Part shown: one piece after another, positions 1-5,290 of the stretch
Numbering within the stretch: position 1 is the first letter of the stretch
How the letters are laid out: every line of letters begins with the position of its first letter
Source: Methanobacteriota archaeon
GTDB taxonomy: Archaea > Methanobacteriota > Methanobacteria > Methanobacteriales > Methanobacteriaceae
Direction: 5' to 3'
DNA length: 9,947 nt
Assembly: GCA_023430285.1 (NCBI GenBank)
Contig: JAEZAV010000060.1
Span: forward strand, 1-9,947
Notes under the pieces: generated by a model
What the model was told of the DNA's origin: nothing
The model's database searches: none
Seen by the model: the letters and a program-made list of their open reading frames with translations, nothing else
Made by a program: the position numbers and the translations under genes

Positions 1-469
1 CAGCTATCTCAAAGAACACGTAAAGGTTGAATATATCATCTGAGAGTAACATTGCCATTACAGATGCAACTCCCATTAATATGAGATATATATAAACTCC
101 TGAAGGTTTTTTGACCTCGTAAATGGAAATGAATATTGCAAAGAGTGCAACAAAACCCAAAATTGTTATCATCAATTTTTGAGCACTTCCAAATACGTAG
201 GTTATTGCAGGGTGGAAAATATTGAGTGCAGATCCTGTGATGAAACTTGGGAGTCCTGTTGCAATTGTGGGATTCTGTGCAAGGGGCGCATAACCGCCAA
301 AGTACTGTATTCCATAGTTTGCAAGCAGTGGTATTGTTGGAAGAAGTAAAGCAACAATTACAGATATTATTTTAACTGCCCTACTCTTCTCGTGGAGCAA
401 GTTTAAAAATAAAGCACATGTAATTGGTATAATTATCATCAACGGGATTAAAAGATTTTCTGTACTCAT
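1..469 (-). CDS. ehbF: Energy-converting hydrogenase B subunit F (MnhD/NuoN-like proton-translocating subunit), partial
   Basis: This is the 5' part of a long membrane protein: 156 codons are present and the rest lies left of base 1. I translated it by hand from ATG 469-467. The peptide is hydrophobic and ends in SDDIFNLYVFFEIA (residues 143-156). That matches the signature of the antiporter-like subunits NuoM/NuoN/MnhD, and E154 sits where the family has its essential membrane glutamate. The family forms the ion-translocating channel of complex I, Mrp antiporters and membrane-bound hydrogenases. The start is fixed by a strong SD (GGAGGGTG, 481-474) four bases upstream, and the ATG overlaps the stop of a small upstream ORF (ATGA). 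Calling it EhbF rather than an Mrp MnhD subunit rests on the gene order A-B-C-D-E-F and the methanogen context. Hydrogenase subunits to the left would settle it. Confidence 0.8.
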   Translation of the reverse strand, partial: MSTENLLIPLMIIIPITCALFLNLLHEKSRAVKIISVIVALLLPTIPLLANYGIQYFGGYAPLAQNPTIATGLPSFITGSALNIFHPAITYVFGSAQKLMITILGFVALFAIFISIYEVKKPSGVYIYLILMGVASVMAMLLSDDIFNLYVFFEIA

Positions 470-576
470 TTAACACCCTCCTCTAATCGAGGATTAACCC
501 TGTAAACACCTAACTGGCTTGGAATGTTCAGTTGGATGTTGACTTTTATATTATCTAATGAGAATTCTGAAAGCAT
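466..576 (-). CDS. Unannotated 36-residue ORF between ehbE and ehbF
   Basis: The 108 nt between the ehbE stop and the ehbF start is not empty. One base after the ehbE TGA, an ATG (576-574) opens a 36-codon frame. It closes with a TGA that overlaps the ehbF ATG (ATGA, 469-466). A GGAGAT sequence inside the end of ehbE gives a plausible SD with about 9 nt spacing, and the ehbF SD lies within the last codons of this frame. The peptide begins MLSEFSLDNIKVNIQLNIPS and ends LGVYRVNPRLEEGVK. It is polar with no membrane segment, unlike every neighbour. I do not recognise the sequence. Both ends are spaced as in translationally coupled operon genes, which argues for a real small subunit or assembly peptide. 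The alternative is a chance frame in a spacer. Confidence 0.55.
   Translation of the reverse strand: MLSEFSLDNIKVNIQLNIPSQLGVYRVNPRLEEGVK
474..481 (-). promoter_or_regulatory. Strong Shine-Dalgarno of ehbF
   Basis: The minus strand reads GGAGGGTG followed by TTAA and the ATG at 469. This is the strongest SD in the operon. It fixes the ehbF start and lies inside the coding sequence of the preceding small ORF. Confidence 0.7.
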
Positions 577-577
577 T

Positions 578-943
578 TCAATTATCTCCAAGAATCTTTG
601 ATGCACTTATGGATCCGTACTTCTTGTTAAGTACTATAATTAAGCCAAGCATGACTGCCATCGTACTGGCCCCTATAACAATACTGGTCAAAACCAGTGC
701 AAATGGGAGGGGATATGCAGCATTCTGAGAAAATTCAGACATTGACATGCCTGGTAAAAATATGTATACTATTCCTCCTGCTTTGTAACCCATGGCAATT
801 AGGAACAGGTTAGCACCATCACCAATGAATGCAAGAGCTATAACCTTTTTTATTAGATTATCCAGGAATAATGTGCCAAATATTCCTATAACTATCAGTG
901 CGCCAGCAGTTAAAAGTGATGCTAATTGTGTATCCATTATCAT
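578..943 (-). CDS. ehbE: Energy-converting hydrogenase B subunit E (MnhC/NuoK-like)
   Basis: This is a 121-residue membrane protein with about three transmembrane segments (roughly residues 5-28, 33-52 and 78-105). It resembles MnhC/NuoK, the small subunit next to the antiporter-like subunits. The signature YPLPFALVLTSIVIGAS lies at residues 77-93. A longer frame opens at 985, but its extra 14 residues would overlap ehbD. The ATG at 943 has a clean SD (GGAGG, six bases upstream, within the end of ehbD) and follows the ehbD stop by one base, so I start here; a second ATG is at 937. Most MnhC proteins have Asp before PLP in the signature, whereas this one has Tyr77. It belongs to the membrane arm of Ehb; an Mrp antiporter subunit is the alternative. 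Confidence 0.8.
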   Translation of the reverse strand: MIMDTQLASLLTAGALIVIGIFGTLFLDNLIKKVIALAFIGDGANLFLIAMGYKAGGIVYIFLPGMSMSEFSQNAAYPLPFALVLTSIVIGASTMAVMLGLIIVLNKKYGSISASKILGDN

Positions 944-944
944 A

Positions 945-1178
945 TTATTCCTCCACCCTGCGCGTTCTGTAAACTGCCAGAGCAAAAAATACCGGCACTA
1001 TAGCTGATCCAACTATGGCCTGTGTCAATGCTACATCGGGAGCTTGAAGGTACTGGTAAAGCAAGGCTAGGGAAGCCCCGGGAATTCCAGTTAATATGGC
1101 TGCTTTTAGGAGATCTCGTTGTAATAACGTTATAATTGCTCCTAAAATTGTTGTAATCATAAAAACGTATTCTATCAT
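945..1178 (-). CDS. ehbD: Energy-converting hydrogenase B subunit D (DUF4040, MbhD/MnhB N-terminal-like)
   Basis: This 77-residue membrane protein has two to three hydrophobic segments. Residues 46-57 read APDVALTQAIVG, the DUF4040 signature found in MbhD of membrane-bound hydrogenases and in the MnhA/MnhB region of Mrp antiporters. In many relatives the Gln53 position is Glu. Its ATG overlaps the ehbC stop (ATGA, 1178-1175), with SD GGGGAGG inside the last codons of ehbC, so the start is secure. There is no MbhE/MbhF-like or full MnhB gene after it: the operon passes directly to the MnhC-like subunit. That fits the Ehb arrangement better than a complete Mrp antiporter. It should act in the ion-translocating membrane part of the complex. 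Confidence 0.78.
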   Translation of the reverse strand: MIEYVFMITTILGAIITLLQRDLLKAAILTGIPGASLALLYQYLQAPDVALTQAIVGSAIVPVFFALAVYRTRRVEE

Positions 1179-1447
1179 TGTTCTTCCTCCCCATAGAAGT
1201 AACCGTTGGCAACAGCGTGGGCAGCGAATGGTACCAGTATGAAGTAAGCCACTGCTAAGAGTGGTTCGTTGATAGCTAAAAGTGCAAGGATAAGAGCAGT
1301 GTCAGCAACCCCTAGAATATGAATCCGCGCGTAAATTACATTTTCAATGTCATCCTTATACTTTAAGATCCCATATGCTGCTAAAAGCACCAGGAAAGCA
1401 GCAATGATGAGTATTGCCGATTGTATCAAAGTTATTATGTCTGTCAC
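1175..1447 (-). CDS. ehbC: Energy-converting hydrogenase B subunit C (MnhG-like)
   Basis: This 90-residue protein has three predicted transmembrane helices (about 5-29, 46-60 and 62-83). Residues 38-50 (IYARIHILGVADT) match the MnhG/PhaG signature that includes Arg-x-His, and residues 72-83 (VPFAAHAVANGY) match the end of the family. The start is GTG at 1447. An ATG two bases upstream reads straight into a stop and can be excluded. An SD (GAGG) lies eight bases upstream, within the last codons of ehbB. The gap to the ehbB stop is 4 nt, and the stop overlaps the ehbD start. It is a small structural subunit of the MnhEFG-like module that Ehb shares with Mrp antiporters and Mbh. Confidence 0.78.
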   Translation of the reverse strand: MTDIITLIQSAILIIAAFLVLLAAYGILKYKDDIENVIYARIHILGVADTALILALLAINEPLLAVAYFILVPFAAHAVANGYFYGEEEQ

Positions 1448-1451
1448 ATGA

Positions 1452-1709
1452 TCATCCTCTTAAAACTCTTGCAAATGCTATGGTACCCACAGGTCCCAGG
1501 AATACCAGTGCAGTTGCTATATCCCTACAAAAGGCTAAATTGTAGATGTGTTGGATTAAAATTAGCATGACTGCGATTGAAATACTTAAACCTGACAAAC
1601 CCACCAGTGCCATCGCTATTTTTTTTCTTGTTGTGATCCTTATTGTGGCCAATGCAAATATTGCAAGAGCCCCCATGAGAATGTATTCTGATATAAGCAG
1701 TATGTTCAT
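1452..1709 (-). CDS. ehbB: Energy-converting hydrogenase B subunit B (MnhF-like)
   Basis: This 85-residue protein has three hydrophobic helices (about 5-23, 30-53 and 62-80). Its last 25 residues begin CRDIATALVFLGPVGTIAFA, the MnhF/PhaF signature, in which Asp63 corresponds to the conserved intramembrane acidic residue of the family. Its ATG overlaps the ehbA stop (ATGA, 1709-1706), so translation of A and B is probably coupled. A purine-rich AAGGGATG stretch a few bases upstream can serve as SD. It sits in the same MnhEFG-like membrane module as its neighbours. The family match is clear; the hydrogenase-B assignment comes from gene order. Confidence 0.78.
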   Translation of the reverse strand: MNILLISEYILMGALAIFALATIRITTRKKIAMALVGLSGLSISIAVMLILIQHIYNLAFCRDIATALVFLGPVGTIAFARVLRG

Positions 1710-2017
1710 TCTAACATCCCTTTTATATATGATTCAAATGGAATTACTTCCTCCACAGGACGTGGAGATATGGTTGCAACCTTCAAAATACAGTTTTCAG
1801 AATCGAGATCGATTGAAAGAGTACCCGGTGTTAATGTTATGCTGTTCGCAAGTATGGCTTGGGAAACAGGTCTTTTAAGTACGGTCTTGATCTCAACCAC
1901 CACAGGTTCTACATCTCCATTGATTATTCTTTTGATAACATCAATTTCAGCTTTGAGTATTTCAAAGAGAAGAACGATGAAATAAGCTATTCCATAGTAA
2001 ATTCTGGTTATAAACAT
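1706..2017 (-). CDS. ehbA: Energy-converting hydrogenase B subunit A (MnhE-like), first gene of the operon
   Basis: This 103-residue protein has an N-terminal transmembrane helix (about residues 5-22) and a soluble remainder. Residues 57-71 (ANSITLTPGTLSIDL) are the diagnostic MnhE/PhaE motif. The length is short for MnhE, which usually has a longer membrane part before this domain. The shorter form fits the hydrogenase-associated versions. It opens the run of tightly packed genes, and 224 bp of non-coding DNA lies upstream, so the operon promoter should be there. A GGGGT sequence about eight bases upstream is the only SD candidate. Ehb is a membrane complex of many subunits that uses the ion gradient to drive reduction of ferredoxin by H2 for biosynthesis. 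Confidence 0.75.
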   Translation of the reverse strand: MFITRIYYGIAYFIVLLFEILKAEIDVIKRIINGDVEPVVVEIKTVLKRPVSQAILANSITLTPGTLSIDLDSENCILKVATISPRPVEEVIPFESYIKGMLE

Positions 2018-2241
2018 TGCGATTTACCCCATTTTCATACTAGCATGACATTTAAGTAAATTAACATGGTCGCAGGAAAGACAAAAACTGTACATTAATA
2101 TCAGTTCAAACATGAATCATTTGAAAACCATGATAATTAATTCATCATTATAAAACATGATATATAAATAATTAACTAAATTATAATTTTTTTTTATAAT
2201 TACGTTTACTCAAATACTAAAAATTAATTAAATTATATTAA
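2018..2241. other. AT-rich intergenic spacer upstream of ehbA
   Basis: This 224-bp stretch between the YdjM-like gene and ehbA contains no credible ORF. It holds the ehb promoter region near 2050. Short CATGA words recur at 2111, 2129 and 2156. A perfect AT-only inverted repeat lies at 2179-2186/2194-2201, with an all-T loop on the plus strand. The hairpin at 2224-2245 probably ends the upstream minus-strand gene. Confidence 0.5.
2051..2058 (-). promoter_or_regulatory. Candidate TATA element of the ehb operon
   Basis: The minus strand reads TACTTAAA centred about 37 nt before the ehbA ATG, within TTTACTTAAATG. It is an imperfect match to the archaeal TATA consensus. I chose it mainly because its distance to the start equals that seen for argG and ftr. 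The surrounding DNA is AT-rich, so other boxes (for example around 2145-2155) are possible. Confidence 0.3.
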
Positions 2242-2245
2242 TTAA
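2219..2245 (-). terminator. Probable terminator of the YdjM-like gene
   Basis: TTAATTAA occurs at 2238-2245 and again at 2224-2231, separated by six bases. The two copies are mutually complementary, and the minus strand then continues into TTTTT (2223-2219). The stem overlaps the stop codon of the gene. The stem is AT-only and so weak, but the T-tract suits archaeal termination. Confidence 0.4.
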
Positions 2246-2928
2246 AACCGCATGAAATGGTTCCCGTACATCACAACCGATATTATAACTGCGCCCAAAT
2301 ATAATCCAAGCAAAGTAAATCCTGCCAATTTATGAAATTTCTGAGTAGTTATGGGACTCAAAAGTTCTACCCCTGCCTTTGTGAAAAGGTCGAGTATTAA
2401 ATGACTTATAGCCCCTATTAAAATGGCTATGAAAACATAATAGGTATTGAATGCTTGATTAGATGTGAATAAAAGTGCAAGTATGATTATGAAAGCATAT
2501 ATTGGGACTAGTTTCTTGTTTAAAATCACAATTCCCAGTATGAGAGAAATAACGATTAGACTGATCTTGAGACTGATGCCATAATCAGTCATGATGGTGT
2601 AAGCTCCAAGAACAAAAAATCCCACACATGCACTTATAAATATTATTCCTAACAATGAATGCATGAATCCTCTGTGTTCAGATAAATAGAATAAAAGAGC
2701 CATAACAGCTATTAAAATCCCAACCAAATATGGAAGATGGAAAATATATAAAATCAGAGCAAGAATAATTCCTAACAAACCAACTATAGTAATATTCTTC
2801 TGATTAACATGATGATCCATATCGATCATTGAAGCACCAATGACAGCCAGAGCTATGTAAAAAACATCTTGAAAGAATGGGAAAACCATTATAATAGCTG
2901 CAAGGACATGTTCTTTGTAAGACGGCAT
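2242..2928 (-). CDS. YdjM/DUF457 family membrane-bound metal-dependent hydrolase
   Basis: This 228-residue polytopic membrane protein has about seven or eight hydrophobic segments. It carries the family's histidine/aspartate motifs: MPSYKEH at the N-terminus (His7), DMDHH at 36-40, HRGFMHS at 85-91, and SHLILDLFTKAG at 175-186. These acidic and His residues are thought to bind metal. The cellular substrate of the family is generally unknown, and nothing here narrows it. The start is supported because family members usually open with MP-x-Y-x-x-H. There is no SD, but a TATA-like box lies 31-32 nt upstream, which predicts an almost leaderless mRNA. The upstream acylase gene ends 56 nt away, so read-through from it is possible but not required. 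Confidence 0.75.
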   Translation of the reverse strand: MPSYKEHVLAAIIMVFPFFQDVFYIALAVIGASMIDMDHHVNQKNITIVGLLGIILALILYIFHLPYLVGILIAVMALLFYLSEHRGFMHSLLGIIFISACVGFFVLGAYTIMTDYGISLKISLIVISLILGIVILNKKLVPIYAFIIILALLFTSNQAFNTYYVFIAILIGAISHLILDLFTKAGVELLSPITTQKFHKLAGFTLLGLYLGAVIISVVMYGNHFMRF

Positions 2929-2955
2929 TTTAATCGATTTAAGTTTGTATTAACA

Positions 2956-2963
2956 TTTATAAT
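2956..2963 (-). promoter_or_regulatory. TATA-like box of the YdjM-like gene
   Basis: The minus strand reads ATTATAAA in the 56-nt gap, centred about 31 nt before the ATG. Transcription would then begin some 5-8 nt before the start codon. That agrees with the absence of an SD and suggests a leaderless or near-leaderless message. Confidence 0.4.
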
Positions 2964-2984
2964 AATTTACCTATTCTCAAGTCA

Positions 2985-3704
2985 TCACACAACATCGAAG
3001 TACTCCAGGTAAGATATCATCTGTCCGAGGGATGCTTCAACACTGCCTGCCCTAACTAAATTGTTTTCAGATACAACCTCACAAGTTACTGCTGCAATAT
3101 ATTTAAGGTTACATTCATCTTCCAATGCACCCCCATACAATGCACCGGCCACCTTGTGACATATGACCTTCGATGAAGTGGCATTAGTTATATGTTTAGC
3201 AATCTTCACACTTTCAGAGCAGGGTTTCTTTGAGCAGAAAACACTCTCAATACCAGGATTGCTCCCAGGTTTGGTTGAGTGAAAGTCAGCCAAAGATAAC
3301 ACACCCAATGTATCTGTAGCCATTAAAATCTTGTTTGTAGCCGAACCGCTCTTTTTCGCGGATCTGTTCATATCAAAACCTTTGAACCTTCTTGAATTAT
3401 TTTTAGTTGCATTTGGAACAGCAAATGGAACAACATATACTGTGCCGTTTAAATTTTCTGCATCCAGGTGTTCTAAAAGTTCAAGTGCCGCAATTTGTGG
3501 AGGTAGTTCATTCCCATGCACACCAGCCGTGATCATGACCTTGGGTGAACCATTACCCATCTTCATCATGGGAGTCCCATACCTGGCTGCTTTGATCATT
3601 TTGTAGGAAATATCTCCATCTGGAACATGATCCATGAGCACACTGTTTTGATCAATTGCTCCCCCTGTTTTATGAGTTATTATAGTTAGGTGTTTACTGG
3701 CCAT
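2985..3704 (-). CDS. AstE/AspA-type zinc acylase (M14-like succinylglutamate desuccinylase/aspartoacylase family)
   Basis: This 239-residue soluble protein has the zinc-site signatures of the family: GVHGNE at 61-66 (ligands His63 and Glu66), DMNR at 111-114, DFHS at 140-143 (third ligand His142), and TCE at 207-209 with Glu209 as likely catalytic base. Members hydrolyse N-acyl amino acids or related amides. The substrate cannot be read from the sequence. It is shorter than true aspartoacylases (about 310 residues) and lacks most of their C-terminal domain. It has several cysteines, including a CSKKPC pair. The start has a GGTGGAG SD. It is divergent from argG across 100 bp with a shared TATA-like element, which hints at joint control, perhaps in aspartate or arginine metabolism; that is inference. 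Confidence 0.72.
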   Translation of the reverse strand: MASKHLTIITHKTGGAIDQNSVLMDHVPDGDISYKMIKAARYGTPMMKMGNGSPKVMITAGVHGNELPPQIAALELLEHLDAENLNGTVYVVPFAVPNATKNNSRRFKGFDMNRSAKKSGSATNKILMATDTLGVLSLADFHSTKPGSNPGIESVFCSKKPCSESVKIAKHITNATSSKVICHKVAGALYGGALEDECNLKYIAAVTCEVVSENNLVRAGSVEASLGQMISYLEYFDVV

Positions 3705-3764
3705 AACTCCACCAAGTTTAAATTATAATGTTGTGAAATAGTTACTATGTATTTTAAACTGACA

Positions 3765-3772
3765 AATATAAA
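3765..3772. promoter_or_regulatory. Shared TATA element in the acylase/argG divergent promoter
   Basis: The plus strand reads AATATAAA and the minus strand TTTATATT, a good archaeal TATA box in the minus direction. It is centred 36-37 nt before the argG ATG and about 64 nt before the acylase ATG. One element could serve both genes, giving argG a leader of about 11 nt and the acylase one of about 38 nt. A second box for argG could be ATTTTAAA at 3751-3758. Confidence 0.45.
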
Positions 3773-3804
3773 TTGTTTACAAATTAATTTCAAGGTGATT
3801 TAAT

Positions 3805-4986
3805 ATGGAAAAAGTGGTTCTTGCATTCAGCGGTGGATTGGACACTTCGGTATGTGTGAAGTTACTACAAGAAAAATACAACATGGAAGTAGTGACAGCA
3901 TGTGTCGATGTAGGACAACCTGAAGATGAAATAGAAAGACCAGCACAAGTTGCAAATAATATAGGGGTAAAAAAACACTACACCATCGATGCTAAACACG
4001 AATTTGCAGAAGAATTTATTTTCAGAGCAATTAAAGCCAATGCAATGTACGAAGGCTATCCATTGAGCACTTCCCTTGCAAGGCCACTCATAGCAATGAA
4101 AATTGTGGAACTGGCCAAGAAAGAACAAGCAGATGCAATAGCCCATGGTTGTACTGGAAAGGGAAATGATCAATTTAGGTTCGAAACAACCATAAGATCA
4201 AGTTCTGTGTGTGACATTATAGCCCCTGTAAGAGATTTGAACTTAACAAGGACTGAAGAGATGGATTACGCTGTTAAAAATGACATCCCAGTTCCTTCTG
4301 ACAAATTATACAGTATAGACGAGAATCTTTGGGGAAGATCCATAGAAGGAGATATCTTGGAGGATCCAATGGTAGAAACTCCTGAAGAAGCATTTGAATG
4401 GACTCAATCAACAGAAAATGCTCCTGATGAACCCCAAAAACTTACAATAACCTTTGAAGAGGGTGTGCCTGTAGCAATTGATGGCGAAATGATGAATGCT
4501 CTAGAAATCATCAAAGAAGCTAACAAAATAGCAGGTTTACACGGCATTGGAAGGGTGGATATCATTGAAGACCGTATCATTGGCTTGAAATCCAGGGAAA
4601 ACTACGAAACACCCGGTGCTGAACTCCTCATAACAGCCCACAAAGCTCTTGAACAGTTAACACTAACCAGAGAAGAACTTAAATTCGGCGAAACCGTGAC
4701 ACAAGCATATTCTGAATTAGTTTACAACGGACTCTGGCATGAACCCCTGAGGGAAGATTTGGACTGCATCATAGATAACATGCAGCTTAGGGTTTCAGGA
4801 GATGTGATTCTGAAACTGCACAAGGGCAGTATAAGAATTTTAGGACGTGAATCCCCTTACAGTCTTTACAGTGAAGAAGCAGTTTCATTTGAAGACAAAG
4901 AGATGGATCAACGAGAAATAGCAGGAATGGTTAAGAATTACGGATTACAAGCAGCCTGCTATCAAAAAGTTTGTAAAAACGAGTAA
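3805..4986 (+). CDS. argG: Argininosuccinate synthase
   Basis: This cytosolic enzyme of arginine biosynthesis joins citrulline and aspartate using ATP to form argininosuccinate. At 393 residues it is a full-length family member. The N-terminal ATP-binding motif AFSGGLDTS lies at 7-15, STSLARPLIA at 88-97, the citrulline/aspartate-binding segment GCTGKGNDQFRF at 115-126, and SIDENLWGRSIEG at 170-182. The start is ATG at 3805, preceded by a textbook GGTGATT SD (3794-3800). An upstream in-frame extension is blocked by a TAA. A TATA-like box at 3765-3772 is shared with the divergent acylase gene. A T-rich terminator follows the stop, and the BofA gene begins 46 nt later, so the two may form a partly terminated operon. 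No argH or argF is in view. Confidence 0.97.
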   Translation: MEKVVLAFSGGLDTSVCVKLLQEKYNMEVVTACVDVGQPEDEIERPAQVANNIGVKKHYTIDAKHEFAEEFIFRAIKANAMYEGYPLSTSLARPLIAMKIVELAKKEQADAIAHGCTGKGNDQFRFETTIRSSSVCDIIAPVRDLNLTRTEEMDYAVKNDIPVPSDKLYSIDENLWGRSIEGDILEDPMVETPEEAFEWTQSTENAPDEPQKLTITFEEGVPVAIDGEMMNALEIIKEANKIAGLHGIGRVDIIEDRIIGLKSRENYETPGAELLITAHKALEQLTLTREELKFGETVTQAYSELVYNGLWHEPLREDLDCIIDNMQLRVSGDVILKLHKGSIRILGRESPYSLYSEEAVSFEDKEMDQREIAGMVKNYGLQAACYQKVCKNE

Positions 4987-5013
4987 GTGACCTCTTCACT
5001 CACTATTTTTTTT
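4986..5013 (+). terminator. argG terminator
   Basis: AGTGA (4986-4990) and TCACT (4996-5000) form a five-pair stem with loop CCTCT, directly at the argG stop codon. A run of eight T follows at 5006-5013. The short stem with a strong T-tract is typical of archaeal intrinsic termination, which depends mostly on the T-tract. Partial read-through to the next gene is possible. Confidence 0.55.
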
Positions 5014-5032
5014 AAGGTCAGGACGCGAATTA

Positions 5033-5290
5033 ATGGTAATCGAAACTGTATTGTTTGGAATAGTTATAGCAGTTTTATTAGCCATAGGACTGGTTATTCT
5101 TTTTAAAGCCGCAGGCATCATAATCAAAATCTTGCTCCACATGATCTTCGGACTTGTGATGCTGTTTATAGTAAACCTACTCCCTTTCATAGATATTCCA
5201 TTGAACATACTGACCGTGCTTGTTGCAGGATTTGGAGGATTTATCGGAGTTATTTTGTTGGTTATTCTTAATTTAATAGGATTTATCTAA
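5033..5290 (+). CDS. Small BofA-family membrane protein
   Basis: This 85-residue protein is almost entirely hydrophobic, with three predicted helices (about 5-24, 33-50 and 58-84). The C-terminal half, including NILTVLVAGFGGFIGVILLV at 58-77, resembles the pro-sigma-K processing inhibitor family BofA. In Bacillus that protein restrains a membrane protease during sporulation. Archaea have no sigma-K, so the role must differ and is unknown. An effect on a site-2-type or other membrane protease is only a guess. The ATG has a weak SD (AGGTCAGG) about ten bases upstream, and no other start is available in frame. It lies 46 nt after argG. Its stop overlaps, tail to tail, that of the NAD(P)HX repair gene by 4 bp. 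Confidence 0.65.
   Translation: MVIETVLFGIVIAVLLAIGLVILFKAAGIIIKILLHMIFGLVMLFIVNLLPFIDIPLNILTVLVAGFGGFIGVILLVILNLIGFI

Noticed and set aside
940..1212. 90-codon minus-strand frame overlapping ehbC and ehbD
   Set aside because: It lies out of frame across two genes with clear family motifs and its peptide is not membrane-like. It is a shadow frame.
1..2017. Complete Mrp (Mnh) Na+/H+ antiporter operon
   Set aside because: The E, F, G, C and D type subunits are present, but there is no MnhA or full MnhB. Only a DUF4040 protein lies between the G- and C-type subunits, and the order matches ehbA-F of methanogens. The left neighbours are outside the window, so it stays an alternative.
1546..2059. 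Plus-strand frames opposite ehbA and ehbB
   Set aside because: They lie antisense to genes with strong MnhE and MnhF signatures, have no SD and no recognisable motifs.
2179..2201. Intrinsic terminator from the AATTATAA/TTATAATT inverted repeat with a T loop
   Set aside because: No plus-strand gene lies upstream of it, and on the minus strand the loop is A. The T-run is in the loop rather than after the stem.
3865..4173. 102-codon minus-strand frame within argG
   Set aside because: It is antisense to the conserved ATP and substrate-binding region of argG. Its composition is what antisense of that region gives.
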